Notes: generated from the letters alone by a model not told the origin. A stretch of DNA of 31,295 nucleotides from JANRKN01 sp033763435 (GCA_033763435.1 JANRKN010000045.1:1-31295); one strand, 5' to 3'; shown: positions 7,283 to 17,531, counted from the stretch's first letter. Numbers and translations: made by a program.

Positions 7283-8767
7283 ATGACCGTCGCCGACAGC
7301 CCGCGGACCGTGTCGCTCTCGCCTGCCACGTGCTCGGCGGTGCAGCGCTGCATCCACCCCGACTGCCGCGCAGAGTTCCCGGTCGACCGCGTGCTCGTCG
7401 CGTGCCCCTCCTGCGGCGGGCTGCTCGATGTCGTCTATCGCTGGCCCTCGACCTTCTCGCGCTCGTGGGACCGGTTCGAGGGCCGCAGCAACACCAAAGG
7501 GCGGCGCTACAGCGCGGGCACACGCTCGACGCCCTCGATGCTCGATTTCTCGGGCGTCTGGCGCTTCCGCGACCTGCTGCCGTTCTTCACCGACCCCGCG
7601 CAGATCGTGACCGTCGGCGAGGGTCGCACGAACCTTCAGCAGGCCGACCTGCTCGCGCAGTATCTGGGCTTTGACGTGGCCAAGGGCGGCTCGGTGTTCC
7701 TGCAGTACGAGGGGTTCAATCCCTCGGGCAGCTTTAAAGACAACGGCATGGCCGCGGCGTTCACGCACGCGCGGATGGTGAGCGCGCGCCGGGTCGCGTG
7801 CGCCTCGACGGGCAACACCTCCGCGGCGCTGGCGCTCTATGCCGCGCTGACCGGCTTTGAGTGCTACGTGTTCATCGGCGAGGGCAAGGTCGCCTACGGC
7901 AAGCTCTCGCAGGCGCTGGACTACGGCGCCAAGACACTGCAGGTCGCGGGCGACTTTGACGCGTGCCTGGCGCGCGTGCGAGAAATCGCCGAGCAGCGCC
8001 CCGAGGCGGGCGTGTATCTGATGAACTCGGTGAACCCCTTCCGGCTCGAGGGCCAGAAGACGATCATGTACCGCGTGCTCGAGGGGCTGGACTGGGAGCC
8101 GCCGGACTGGATCATCGTCCCGGGCGGAAACCTGGGCAACTGCTCGGCGTTCGGCAAGGCGTACATGGAGCTGGCCGAGCTCGGGCTCGTGAAGAAGATC
8201 CCGCGGCTGGCGGTGATCCAGGCCGAGGGCTCGAGCACGCTCGAGCGCCTCTTCAACGCGGGGAACGTGCGCTGGAACGGCGGGCGGTACGACCGCGCGA
8301 AGGTGGACGCGGAGTATCGGCGGATGGATGCCGCGGGCGAACGCGCGCACACCGTCGCGACCGCGATCGAGATCAACCGCCCGGTGAACCTGAGCAAGTC
8401 GCTGCGCGCTCTGGACGTGATGAACGGCGTGGTGCGCAAGGTGAGCGACGCGGAGATCGTCGAGCACAAGGCGCTGGTGGGCAAGTACGGCTTCGGGTGC
8501 GAGCCAGCCTCGGGCGCGAGCGTCGCGGGGGCGAGAATGCTGCTCGCTGAGGGGGTCATCAAGCCCCACGAGCGCGTCGTGTGCATCCTGACGGGGCATG
8601 CGCTGAAGGACCCCGACGTGACGGTGACGTACCACACGGGGATCGAGACCAAGGCCGCGTGCATCTCGCTCGCGGACGCGCGGCCCACGGGGCGCGTGAG
8701 CAACGCGCCGGTGCAGGTCGCGGACGACCTCGAGGCGATCCTGCGGGCGATGGGCGTGACGAAGTAG
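7283..8767 (+). CDS. thrC: Threonine synthase
   Basis: 494 aa. A PLP enzyme that converts O-phosphohomoserine to threonine, the last step of threonine synthesis, in the cytoplasm. The PLP lysine is K152 in the motif NPSGSFKDNGM. The phosphate-binding loop of the cofactor is PGGNLGN, and ASTGNTSAAL is the usual substrate loop. An N-terminal four-cysteine ribbon (C23, C28, C41, C44) precedes the fold-type II PLP core, as in many longer bacterial and archaeal threonine synthases. The frame is open further upstream to 7109, but that part overlaps the previous gene. ATG 7283 is chosen because it follows a TACAAT box and opens the ribbon domain at the right distance. No other threonine genes are adjacent. 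Related fold-type II enzymes such as threonine dehydratase lack the N-terminal ribbon and are less likely. Confidence 0.93.
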   Translation: MTVADSPRTVSLSPATCSAVQRCIHPDCRAEFPVDRVLVACPSCGGLLDVVYRWPSTFSRSWDRFEGRSNTKGRRYSAGTRSTPSMLDFSGVWRFRDLLPFFTDPAQIVTVGEGRTNLQQADLLAQYLGFDVAKGGSVFLQYEGFNPSGSFKDNGMAAAFTHARMVSARRVACASTGNTSAALALYAALTGFECYVFIGEGKVAYGKLSQALDYGAKTLQVAGDFDACLARVREIAEQRPEAGVYLMNSVNPFRLEGQKTIMYRVLEGLDWEPPDWIIVPGGNLGNCSAFGKAYMELAELGLVKKIPRLAVIQAEGSSTLERLFNAGNVRWNGGRYDRAKVDAEYRRMDAAGERAHTVATAIEINRPVNLSKSLRALDVMNGVVRKVSDAEIVEHKALVGKYGFGCEPASGASVAGARMLLAEGVIKPHERVVCILTGHALKDPDVTVTYHTGIETKAACISLADARPTGRVSNAPVQVADDLEAILRAMGVTK

Positions 8768-8795
8768 GCCCCGACGACGTTGGGCCCGCGGCACG

Positions 8796-8837
8796 AAAAA
8801 AGCCCGACCCCCCACCCGAGCTCAAATGGGGCCGGGC
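8796..8837 (-). terminator. Rho-independent terminator of tRNA-Gln
   Basis: GCCCG (8802-8806) pairs with CGGGC (8833-8837) and CCCC (8808-8811) with GGGG (8828-8831), with one internal mismatch. On the minus strand the stem is followed by six T (A-run at 8796-8801). It lies about 30 nt past the 3' end of the tRNA gene. Confidence 0.75.
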
Positions 8838-8868
8838 CTGCGTGTGCGCAAGGTCACGAGATCAGAAG

Positions 8869-8939
8869 CTGGGGATCAAGGATTTGAACCTTGACTAACT
8901 GAGTCAGAGTCAGTCGTGCTACCGTTACACCAATCCCCA
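8869..8939 (-). tRNA. tRNA-Gln (anticodon CUG)
   Basis: On the minus strand the 71-nt gene folds as a full cloverleaf: acceptor TGGGGAT with ATCCCCA, D stem GTGT with GCAC, anticodon stem ACTGA with TCAGT around loop CTCTGAC (anticodon CTG, codon CAG), a 4-nt variable loop, and T stem CAAGG with CCTTG around TTCAAAT. The weak U-leading acceptor stem (UGGGG) is typical of glutamine tRNAs. The discriminator base is G. CCA is not encoded, since CTT follows, so it must be added by the CCA-adding enzyme. Confidence 0.95.
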
Positions 8940-8952
8940 GTGATTGGAAGCC

Positions 8953-8980
8953 AGTATAGGACGCTTCCCGGCCAGACAAG
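8953..8980 (-). promoter_or_regulatory. Promoter of tRNA-Gln
   Basis: TATACT (8953-8958, minus strand) lies 13 nt before the mature tRNA 5' end, a normal distance for a short 5' leader. A TTGTCT/CTTGTC -35-like element is found at 8974-8980, giving a spacer of 15-16 nt. Confidence 0.6.
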
Positions 8981-9191
8981 AGGCCCGAGGCCCGCCGCGA
9001 CTGGTTCCAGCAACCCCTTCCTCCTCTTCGACGACCGCCCCGGCGTCCGGGTTCAGATCACCCGGGAAATCCTCATGCCGGGCCCCAAACCGAACCCGAT
9101 CAATAGGCTGTGCGTCTGATGGACCGGCCCCCCGCTCGCCTTGAGCGCGGGCGGAGCGGTCGGGCGGTGAATTGAGCGGGAAGGAGTCGGC

Positions 9192-11336
9192 ATGGCGGCG
9201 CGGAATGGACACTTCGGCACGGCGGTTCTCAGGTCGGGTTGGGCTCTCTCCGCGGCGGCGGGGCTGGCCGTCGCGATCGTCGCCGCGCCCGCGTGGGCGC
9301 AGGCGCCTGCGGCTCCCGCGGCCTCCGACCGGCACGCCGACCCGGCCGTCGAGCGCGCCCGCGACAAGGTCTTCCCCGCGCTCGTCAACATCCGCGTCGT
9401 CACCGTCTCCTACTTCTCGGGCAACGAGACCAAGGGCGAGTCCGGCGGCTCGGGCACCATCATCACCCCCGACGGGTACATCGTCACCAACCACCACGTC
9501 ATCGACGAGGGCGTCCAGTTCCGCGTCACCCTCGCCGACCAGCGCGAGGTCAACGCGAAACTCATCGGCGAAGACCCGCTCACCGACCTCGCCGTCCTCA
9601 AGATCGAACCGCCCGACGGCAAGCCGCTGGCCTTCGCGGGCTTCGGCAATTCCGACGCGCTGCAGATCGGCGACCCCGTGATCGCGATGGGTTCGCCCTT
9701 TGGCCTCTCGCGCACGGTCACGATGGGCGTGGTGTCGAACACCGACCGCGTCTTCTCGAGCCGCAGCGGCGATGACCTCGCCGATCAGGAGTTCGACTTT
9801 GACGTCTCAAGCGACATCTTCACGCGGTGGATCCAGCACGACGCGCTGATCAACCCGGGCAACTCGGGCGGCCCCCTGGTCAACCTCGCGGGCGAGATCG
9901 TCGGCGTCAACACGCGCGGCGGGATGGGCATGGGCTTTGCCAACGCCTCGAGCCTCGTGAAGGCCGTCGTCGATGAGATCATCGCCAAGGGCTCGGTGAC
10001 GCGCAGCACGATCGGCGCGGCGTTCAAGAGCGTCCGGCGCAGCGGGCACGATCAGGGCGTGCTCGTCAACTCCGTGAATGCCGACGGCCCCGCCGCCAAG
10101 GCCGGCCTCAGGCCGGGCGACGTCATCGTCGAGATGAACGGTGCGCCCGTCAACGCGCGCTTCCCCGAAGAGATCCCGCTCATTCTCCGCCAGATCTCTG
10201 CGCAGCCCGTGGGCTCGACCGTCACGCTCACGTACCTGCGGGGGGGCGAGCGCGCGACCGCGCAGGTCGTCACCGAGAAACTCCTCCGCGAGAAGGCCGA
10301 GCGCGCCGCGCTGCGCACGTGGGGTATCGCCGCGTCGGAGATCACCGAGCGGATGATGATCTCGCGCCGGCTGGACTCGCGCGAGGGCGCGATGGTCATG
10401 GCCGCGCGGTCGGGCGGGCCCGCCGAGATCGCCGAGCCCCCGCTGCGCTCGGGCGACGTGATCCGCGAGGTCGACGGCAAGCCGGTCAAGACGCTTGACG
10501 AACTCGTCGCGGTGTACAAGGAAGTGTCGGCCAAGGAGCCTCTGCCCGAGTTTGTGATGATCCGGTTTGACCGTGCGGGCAAGGACACGCTGACGCTGAT
10601 CAAGCCCCGGCCCGACAAGCCGCAGGACCCGCCGCGCGAGGTGCCCAAGGCGTGGATCGGCGTCGCGACGCAGCCGGTGCTGCGGGACCTTGCGACGCAG
10701 ATGAAGCTGGGCGAGCCGGGGGGCTTCCGCGTGACGCGGGTGTACCCGGGTACCAAGGCCGCGGAGTCGGAGCTGCGCACGGGCGACGTGATTGTCTCGA
10801 TCAACGGCGAGCGGATGGCCCCCCGCGGCATGCAGGACTCGGGCATGTTCCAGCGCCGGGTGCGCCAGCTCTCGATGACCGAGCCCGCCAAGCTGGTCGT
10901 GATGCGCGGCGGCGAGCGGGTTGAACTTTCGGTCGCGATGGAGCGCACCCGCATCGGCCCCGACGAAGCGCTCAAGGACACGAACAAGGACTTTGAGCTC
11001 TCGGTCCGCGAGCTGACGTTCTTTGACCGCGACGACAACCGCTGGGGCGAGGACGTCACGGGCGTGATGGTGATGGACGCCTCGCCCGCGGGCTGGGCCG
11101 AGCAGGCGGGCCTGGGCGCGGGCGACCTCATCCAGAGCATCAACGGCACGGCGGTCACGGACATCCCCGGCTATCGCAAGGTCATGGAGCAGATCGGCAA
11201 AGACCAGCCCGCGCGCGTCACGTTCGTCGTGCTCCGTGGCGTGCGGACGCAGTTCAAGTTTGCCGAGCCCGAGTGGAAGCCCCGCGCCGAGGCCGACCAG
11301 AAGGCCGAAGCCCAGCCGGAGGCGAAGAAGGAGTAA
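9192..11336 (+). CDS. Deg/HtrA-type periplasmic serine protease with four PDZ-like segments
   Basis: 714 aa. Exported by a signal peptide (cleavage likely after AWA, residue 36). The family is an ATP-independent quality-control protease and chaperone of the cell envelope. The trypsin-like domain holds the complete triad: H102 in TNHHVIDEG, D132 in LTDLAVLKI and S225 in NPGNSGGPL. After it come four PDZ-like segments, each with the G-x-V...G...GL/L-x-x-GD-I-I-x-x-NG pattern: around residues 285-365, 390-465, 490-590 and 625-695. Classical DegP and DegQ have two PDZ domains and 450-475 aa, so this protein is unusually long. A charged Lys/Glu/Ala tail ends it. The start is fixed by GGGAAGGAG (9178-9186), 5 nt before ATG. 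The next gene encodes a protease-like protein without the triad, suggesting the pair arose by duplication and works together. Confidence 0.92.
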   Translation: MAARNGHFGTAVLRSGWALSAAAGLAVAIVAAPAWAQAPAAPAASDRHADPAVERARDKVFPALVNIRVVTVSYFSGNETKGESGGSGTIITPDGYIVTNHHVIDEGVQFRVTLADQREVNAKLIGEDPLTDLAVLKIEPPDGKPLAFAGFGNSDALQIGDPVIAMGSPFGLSRTVTMGVVSNTDRVFSSRSGDDLADQEFDFDVSSDIFTRWIQHDALINPGNSGGPLVNLAGEIVGVNTRGGMGMGFANASSLVKAVVDEIIAKGSVTRSTIGAAFKSVRRSGHDQGVLVNSVNADGPAAKAGLRPGDVIVEMNGAPVNARFPEEIPLILRQISAQPVGSTVTLTYLRGGERATAQVVTEKLLREKAERAALRTWGIAASEITERMMISRRLDSREGAMVMAARSGGPAEIAEPPLRSGDVIREVDGKPVKTLDELVAVYKEVSAKEPLPEFVMIRFDRAGKDTLTLIKPRPDKPQDPPREVPKAWIGVATQPVLRDLATQMKLGEPGGFRVTRVYPGTKAAESELRTGDVIVSINGERMAPRGMQDSGMFQRRVRQLSMTEPAKLVVMRGGERVELSVAMERTRIGPDEALKDTNKDFELSVRELTFFDRDDNRWGEDVTGVMVMDASPAGWAEQAGLGAGDLIQSINGTAVTDIPGYRKVMEQIGKDQPARVTFVVLRGVRTQFKFAEPEWKPRAEADQKAEAQPEAKKE

Positions 11337-11505
11337 CCGGCACCCGCACCAGCGGCGCTATCCTCCGCAGCGCCACGGGCTGGGAAAGGTGGGGGACGTG
11401 GAGAGTGGGGGGAATGTCGGGAAGTCTCACAACACACCGCGTGGGCTTGGGCCCGCGCGAAGGATCGGAACGTCTGTGGGCGGGGTTGAACGGAAGGAAC
11501 GCTCG

Positions 11506-12399
11506 ATGAATCGCATGTCGTCTCTCTTCGCCTGTTCGCTCGCCGGCCTGATGCTCGTCGCGGGCAGCACGCAGGCGCGGACCACCGCCCCGGCTCCCGC
11601 CTCCGCCCAGCCCGCGGCGGTGTCCTATGCCGACCTGATCAAAGCTCACGCGCCCGCGCTCGTGACCGTCAAGTTCATCCTCAAGAGCGAGGGCATGGGC
11701 GACACCGAGAGCGAGATCCCCGGGCTGGTCATCGACGGCTCGGGCCTCGTGCTCGTCAGCTCGTCGGAGATCGGCGGCATCCCGCCCCAGTTCGCCGCGA
11801 TGATGGGCGGCCGGGCGCCCACGCCCACCGACATCAAGGTCCTCGTCGGCGACGACACGCAGGGCGTCGAGGCCAAGCTGATCGCGCGCGACTCGGAGCT
11901 CGACCTCGCGTGGATCCGCGTCGACAAGGCGCCCGAGACACCCTGGACCGCGCTCGACTTTGCCAAGGGCGCCGAGCCCGCGCTGGGCGACACGATGCTC
12001 GCGCTCTTCCGCTCGGGCAAGTTCTTCGACCGCGCGCCCAAGGTCATCCGCACGACCCTCTCGGGCGAGACGCGCAAGCCCCGCCACCTGCTCTTCCCCT
12101 CGGGCATGGACCTGTTCCAGCGCCAGTGCACCGCCATCTTCGACGCCTCGGGCAAGCTCGTCGGCGTGACCACCGTCATCTTCCCCGACCCCGAGGAGAT
12201 GGAGTCGATGCAGCGCGGCGGGGGCATGAACGACATGCTCGCGGGCACGATCCTGCCCGCGAAGGAGATCGCCGCGGCCACGACGCGCGCGCTCGAGTCC
12301 GCCGCGAAGAACCCGCCCGCCGAGGCTGAAGCCGCTCCCGCTGGTCCGGCCCCGGAGAGTGCGCCCGCCGCCGAGCCCAAGGCCGCGGACCCCAAGTAA
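11506..12399 (+). CDS. Secreted inactive Deg-protease-like protein (pseudoprotease)
   Basis: 297 aa. An N-terminal signal peptide (about residues 1-24, ending near TQA-R) precedes a region that lines up by eye with the trypsin-like domain of the preceding Deg protein. HAPALVTVKF matches its FPALVNIRVV; LVIDGSGLVLVSSSEI matches IITPDGYIVTNHHVI, with the catalytic His lost; DSELDLAWIRVD matches DPLTDLAVLKIE, with an Asp retained in the region; and QCTAIFDASGKLVGV matches GGPLVNLAGEIVGV, with the Gly-Asn-Ser-Gly-Gly loop replaced by FQRQC. No PDZ domain is present; a Pro/Ala/Glu-rich tail follows. It is probably a non-catalytic partner or substrate-binding factor in the periplasm. The start has a strong GGAAGGA (11492-11498), 7 nt before ATG; an open frame continues upstream but overlaps the Deg gene. 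It lies 169 nt after that gene on the same strand and is followed by a terminator. Confidence 0.75.
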   Translation: MNRMSSLFACSLAGLMLVAGSTQARTTAPAPASAQPAAVSYADLIKAHAPALVTVKFILKSEGMGDTESEIPGLVIDGSGLVLVSSSEIGGIPPQFAAMMGGRAPTPTDIKVLVGDDTQGVEAKLIARDSELDLAWIRVDKAPETPWTALDFAKGAEPALGDTMLALFRSGKFFDRAPKVIRTTLSGETRKPRHLLFPSGMDLFQRQCTAIFDASGKLVGVTTVIFPDPEEMESMQRGGGMNDMLAGTILPAKEIAAATTRALESAAKNPPAEAEAAPAGPAPESAPAAEPKAADPK

Positions 12400-12428
12400 T
12401 CGGCCTTTCACATCCCACGCGTGTTCCC

Positions 12429-12459
12429 AAGGCCCGCCCGCGCGGGCCTTGTTCTTTCT
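12429..12459 (+). terminator. Rho-independent terminator after the protease pair
   Basis: AAGGCCCG (12429-12436) pairs with CGGGCCTT (12443-12450), followed by the T-rich tail GTTCTTTCT. It ends the unit holding the Deg protease and its inactive paralogue. Confidence 0.75.
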
Positions 12460-12503
12460 CCGGATCGGTCTTTGCGTCCGCGCTGTGCCGGTGTGCTCTG
12501 TGC

Positions 12504-12509
12504 TAGTCT
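12504..12509 (+). promoter_or_regulatory. Extended -10 box for the DUF885 gene
   Basis: TGCTAGTCT contains a TG extension plus the hexamer TAGTCT, ending 7 nt before the ATG at 12517. No Shine-Dalgarno is present, so a leaderless message is likely. Confidence 0.45.
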
Positions 12510-12516
12510 GCTCGCC

Positions 12517-14382
12517 ATGAATCACGTTCGGATCTGCGCCTCCATCCTCGGCACGTTCTTCGTCGCGGTTCCCTGTCTCGCGCAGCCGGATGGCCTCGCG
12601 CAGCCCGTGGGCGCGCCCGCCGCGCAGACGGTGCCTTCGTCGGCTTCCACCGCGCTGCGCTCGCTGCTCGACGACTACGTGCGCTTCTCGCGCGAGAGCG
12701 ATCCGATCTCGGCGAGCATGGACGGCCAGAGCGCCTACGACGAGCTCGTGCGCGACGAAAGCCCCGAGGGCTATGCCGCACGCGCGAAGACGCGCCGATC
12801 ACTGCTTGCGCGGCTCGACGCGCTCGACGCCAGCGCGCTGAGCGAGGCCGAACGGCTGGACGCGGACCTGGTGCGGTACGAGCTTGTGTCGGCGATCGAG
12901 GGCGAGCGGTTCTTCTTTGAGCAGATGCCGGTGACCGCGCTGGGCGGGCCTCAGACGTGGCTCCCGCAGATGGGCGAGCAGCTGCCCTTGCGCGACGGGG
13001 CGAGCCTTGCGCGCTACGCGGTGAGGCTCGAGAAGATCGGGCCGATGATCGCGCAGCAGATCGATCAGATGCGCGCGGGGCTCAAGGCCGGGCGTACGCC
13101 GCCGCGGGTGGTGCTGAGGCAGTCGGCGGCGCAGGCGCGCGCGCAGGCCTCGGCGGAGATCCTTGCCGACGCGACGCGCAGCCCGTTCTACAAGCCGTTT
13201 CTGAATAGCGCACAGAACCCTGAGGCGGCCGCACGTGCGAAGGCCGCGATCGAGAAGAGCATCGTCCCCGCCTATGCCGCGCTCGCGGAGTTTCTGGAGA
13301 AGGAGTACGTGCCGAACTGTCGCGAGACGATCGGCACGGCGCAGAGCGTCGACGGCGCGCCCGCGTACGACTACGCCCTGCGCACGCAGACCACGACGGG
13401 CATGACCGCGCAGGAGATCCACGCGCTGGGGCTGGCCGAGGTTGCGCGCTTGCGCGCCGAGATGCTCGCGGTCATCGCCCGCACCGACTGGGAGGGCAAC
13501 GCGCGCGAGTTCGCCTCGCCCGACGCCAAGCTCGCGGCGTTCATCGAGTTTCTCCGCACCGATCCGCGGTTTTACTTCACCAAGCCCGAGGACCTGCTGA
13601 ACGCCTACCGCGCGATCGCCAAGCGCGTGGATCCCGAGCTGCACCGGCTGTTCGGGCGCATCCCCGAGACGCAGTACGGCGTGCGCGAGATGCCGCGGTT
13701 CATGGCGCCGACCTCGCCCACCGCGTACTACTACCCCGGCTCGAGCCGCGCGGGCCGGCCCGGGTACTTTGTCGCGAACACGTACCGGCTCGATCAGCGC
13801 CCGAAGTACGCGATGGTCGCGCTCACGCTGCACGAGGCCTCGCCCGGGCACCACTTCCAGACGATGATCCAGGACGAGCTCGAGGGCGTGCACGAGTTCC
13901 GCCGGCTGAGTTCGTACACGGTGTTTGTCGAGGGCTGGGCGCTGTACGCCGAGCGGCTCGGGCTCGAGATGGAAACAGGGTCAGAGGGCGGGATGTACGC
14001 GGACCCGTACGACGACTTCGGGCGCCTGGGCTTTGAGATCTGGCGCGCGAATCGGCTCGTGGTCGACACGGGCATCCACGCGATGGGCTGGACGCGCGAG
14101 CGCGCGATCGAGTACATGCTCGCGAACACGGCCGAGACGCCTCTGAACGTCGAGCGCGAGGTCGATCGCTACATCGGCTGGCCGGGCCAGGCGACGGCGT
14201 ACAAGATCGGCGAGCTTCGGATCCGCGCGATCCGCGCCAAGGCCGAGCGGGCGCTGGGCGCGAAGTTTGACCTGCGGGCGTTCCACGACCATCTGCTGGG
14301 CGCGGGCGCGCTGCCGATCGAGGTGCTCGAGCGCCGGATGGAGCGCTGGATGGAACGCTGGATCGAGTCCGCGGCGCGCTGA
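12517..14382 (+). CDS. DUF885 family secreted metallopeptidase-like protein
   Basis: 621 aa. A signal peptide (residues 1-23, ending CLAQ) directs it out of the cytoplasm. The mature protein matches the DUF885 family, a mostly helical fold related to zinc carboxypeptidases. The diagnostic motif is HEASPGHHFQ at residues 439-448, with candidate ligands H439 and H445/H446 and catalytic E440. A second conserved block, VEGWALYAERLG, has E472, likely a third zinc ligand. FMAPTSPTAYYYPG and YIGWPGQATAYKIG are also typical family blocks. Length is normal for the family. Substrates of most members are unknown. The frame is open back to 12421, but that stretch covers the upstream terminator. ATG 12517 is chosen for the signal peptide and the -10 box before it. 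It converges with the next gene, leaving only 3 nt between the stops. Confidence 0.88.
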   Translation: MNHVRICASILGTFFVAVPCLAQPDGLAQPVGAPAAQTVPSSASTALRSLLDDYVRFSRESDPISASMDGQSAYDELVRDESPEGYAARAKTRRSLLARLDALDASALSEAERLDADLVRYELVSAIEGERFFFEQMPVTALGGPQTWLPQMGEQLPLRDGASLARYAVRLEKIGPMIAQQIDQMRAGLKAGRTPPRVVLRQSAAQARAQASAEILADATRSPFYKPFLNSAQNPEAAARAKAAIEKSIVPAYAALAEFLEKEYVPNCRETIGTAQSVDGAPAYDYALRTQTTTGMTAQEIHALGLAEVARLRAEMLAVIARTDWEGNAREFASPDAKLAAFIEFLRTDPRFYFTKPEDLLNAYRAIAKRVDPELHRLFGRIPETQYGVREMPRFMAPTSPTAYYYPGSSRAGRPGYFVANTYRLDQRPKYAMVALTLHEASPGHHFQTMIQDELEGVHEFRRLSSYTVFVEGWALYAERLGLEMETGSEGGMYADPYDDFGRLGFEIWRANRLVVDTGIHAMGWTRERAIEYMLANTAETPLNVEREVDRYIGWPGQATAYKIGELRIRAIRAKAERALGAKFDLRAFHDHLLGAGALPIEVLERRMERWMERWIESAAR

Positions 14383-14385
14383 GGC

Positions 14386-14721
14386 TTACGAGCCGGTGGG
14401 GCGGATGGGCGTCGCCCGGCCGAAGGGGCTCGCGGGGCGGTTGAAGGCGGGGCTGGGCGCGGGCGCGCCGATGAGCGTCGGGGCGGACGAGCCGCCGACC
14501 GACTGGGCGCTGGCCGACTGCGCGTTCGCGGCGGGGGCTGGCGAGCCGACGGTCTGGTTCAGCGGGTTCCCGGCGAACGCGCCCGTGGGCTGCGCGGTCG
14601 CGGTCGAGGCGTCGCGCCCCGGAGCGTCGCCCGTGCGCTGGGCGCGGAGCGAGTCGATCGAGCGATCGAGCTTGCCCAGAATGGCCTTGACCTGCTGGAA
14701 GGTCTTCTCGGACGTACCCAT
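14386..14721 (-). CDS. Small Pro/Ala-rich hypothetical protein
   Basis: 111 aa, not recognised. The first 30 residues form a likely amphipathic helix (KTFQQVKAILGKLDRSIDSL). The rest is low-complexity Ala/Pro/Ser/Gly and probably unstructured, ending PIRPTGS. There is no signal peptide or membrane helix. The frame runs open to 14979, but the ATG at 14721 has a strong GGAGG (minus strand, 14727-14731) 5 nt upstream, which decides the start. It is divergent from the ABC ATPase gene and converges with the DUF885 gene. The good ribosome site and ordered N-terminal helix argue that it is real. The helix could serve as a multimerisation or docking element, which is a guess. Confidence 0.65.
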   Translation of the reverse strand: MGTSEKTFQQVKAILGKLDRSIDSLRAQRTGDAPGRDASTATAQPTGAFAGNPLNQTVGSPAPAANAQSASAQSVGGSSAPTLIGAPAPSPAFNRPASPFGRATPIRPTGS

Positions 14722-14972
14722 GTCAGCCTCCGTGCTGCGTGCTTCCGTCCGATCATCGGAAACAGGGGGGCCGGGCTGGGCCCCAAAAGGGCCGAGCGCC
14801 TCCGAGGGGCCGGAATCCGTACCGACTGTGCGGCCTGGGCGGGCGGTGCGGGGGCGCCAAGCCCCTCGCCCGGGGCCGGAGATTCCGTTACCCTGTACGG
14901 CCCGGTTCGCACGTTCCCGCCGCGATGTTCCCGCGGAGGGCCCGCGCGGCGGTTCTGGGAAGGACTCGGCCC

Positions 14973-16097
<1,125 letters not shown>

Positions 16098-16106
16098 GAG
16101 AACGCC

Positions 16107-17399
16107 ATGCGCACGATGCCGACCACTCTGCTCATCAGCGCGCTGACGCTGGGCGCTTCGCTGTGCTCCGCCCAATCACCCGCGAACCAGCCCGCCACGG
16201 CTCAGCCGCCCCAGCCCGCGGGCGCGAGTCTGGCCGCGCCGCCCCGCGCGCTGCCCGAGAAGATCCTGCGGCCCCGACTGATCCGCTTCGAGGGCGACCT
16301 GGAGACCGCCGAGCAGGTCGCGCTGCTGCGCGCCGCGCTGATCGTGAACGAGGGCGAGCCTCCGCGGCGTCGGCCCGATGCGGCTGTGCTGGTGCTCTCG
16401 GGTCTGCACGCGCGTGAGGATCTGGTCGTGCAGGCCGCGGCCGTGGTGCGCGACGCGCCTTTGCCCGTGCTCGCGCTCATCGTTCCCGCGCGCCCCGCCG
16501 CGAATCAGCCCGGGCCGGCATCGTCCGCGGCTGGCGCGCGCGTGGGCCTCGGGCACTATCTCATCGCGCTCCAAGCATCGCAGGTCGTGGGTCCCTCGGC
16601 GCTCGAAATCGTGGGCCGGCCCATGGACACGCCCGACGCGCGCACCCGCGCGCTGCGCGACCTCACCGAGGCCGACGCCGACCTCGCGCCGATCCAGTCG
16701 CTGCTCGATCGCACGCTTGAATCCCGCGGCATCGGCGCCGAGAACCGTGCGATCCTCCGCTCGGCCCTCACCTCGCCGATCCACCCGCTCTGGTACGTGC
16801 GCCTGCGGGCCGATCCCTACCAGCTCGTGTGGAAGGGCTCGGACGCCAAGCCGGGCATCGCCGACCTGAAGATCGAGATCCTTCGCGCGATCGAGGGCGA
16901 GCGCACCGCTGCGGGCGAAAGCCTCTTTGAGTTCGCGCTCCCGGCCGTGGTGCTCAGCGAGATGAAGCTCATCGACGGCCGGCAGGACGTGCTGCAGGCG
17001 CTCCTGCGCGAGCGCGGCTACGAGGGCCCGGTGCCGCAGGCCGTGACGATCCGTTCGCGGCTGAACGATCGGCGTGACCAGGCCAACAAGGCGTTCGATG
17101 CGATCGACCGTGTCGTGGACGAAGCGCGCAAGGCGCTGAAGCTCGCCGAGGGCGCGGCGTCGAACGAGAAAGCCCGCGAGCACCGCGCGGCCGCGGCGCG
17201 CACGCTCGACGACGCCGACGGCTTACTCGAGGCGCTGCGCGAGGCGATGAAGGACATGCCCGAGCTCGCGCGCTTGCCCGCGCCGGGACAGGAAGCGTCC
17301 GCGCCCGCCGCGCACGCGACCAAGTGGCGCTCGATGGTGCAGGCCCGCGCCGACGAGCTGCGCAAGGCCCGCAAGGAGCTGGAATCGGCCTCGCGCTGA
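16107..17399 (+). CDS. Secreted hypothetical protein, possible remote ClpP/NfeD-like fold
   Basis: 430 aa, family not recognised. A signal peptide (about residues 1-22, LCSA-Q) and a Pro/Ala-rich spacer precede a region (about 58-160) reminiscent of the ClpP/crotonase-like domain of NfeD-type membrane proteases. It has a strand AAVLVLSG, a helix, then PVLALIVPARP, a Gly-rich turn and a GHYLIALQASQVVG helix. The family's usual catalytic Ser and Lys are not evident, so any such domain would be inactive. The C-terminal third (about 310-430) is long, charged and helical, likely coiled coil. The gene lies 9 nt after the ABC ATPase stop and is probably co-transcribed with it, although no functional link is obvious. 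The start ATG is the first in frame and opens the signal peptide directly. The fold suggestion is weak. Confidence 0.65.
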   Translation: MRTMPTTLLISALTLGASLCSAQSPANQPATAQPPQPAGASLAAPPRALPEKILRPRLIRFEGDLETAEQVALLRAALIVNEGEPPRRRPDAAVLVLSGLHAREDLVVQAAAVVRDAPLPVLALIVPARPAANQPGPASSAAGARVGLGHYLIALQASQVVGPSALEIVGRPMDTPDARTRALRDLTEADADLAPIQSLLDRTLESRGIGAENRAILRSALTSPIHPLWYVRLRADPYQLVWKGSDAKPGIADLKIEILRAIEGERTAAGESLFEFALPAVVLSEMKLIDGRQDVLQALLRERGYEGPVPQAVTIRSRLNDRRDQANKAFDAIDRVVDEARKALKLAEGAASNEKAREHRAAAARTLDDADGLLEALREAMKDMPELARLPAPGQEASAPAAHATKWRSMVQARADELRKARKELESASR

Positions 17400-17531
17400 G
17401 GCCTGTTCGGTTTCGGGCTGGTAGGACGATCACCCGGGCCCGGTCTCGCGGTCACCCGGCGCCGGGGCCGGCATCCAACCTTCGCACGGACGCGAATTGA
17501 ATCGGTCGGCAAGTGTGTGCGAGGTGTGCAG

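Noticed and set aside
11354..11374. GGCGCT/AGCGCC hairpin after the Deg protease gene as a terminator
   Set aside because: The stem is short and no T-tract follows, and the next gene probably shares the transcript.
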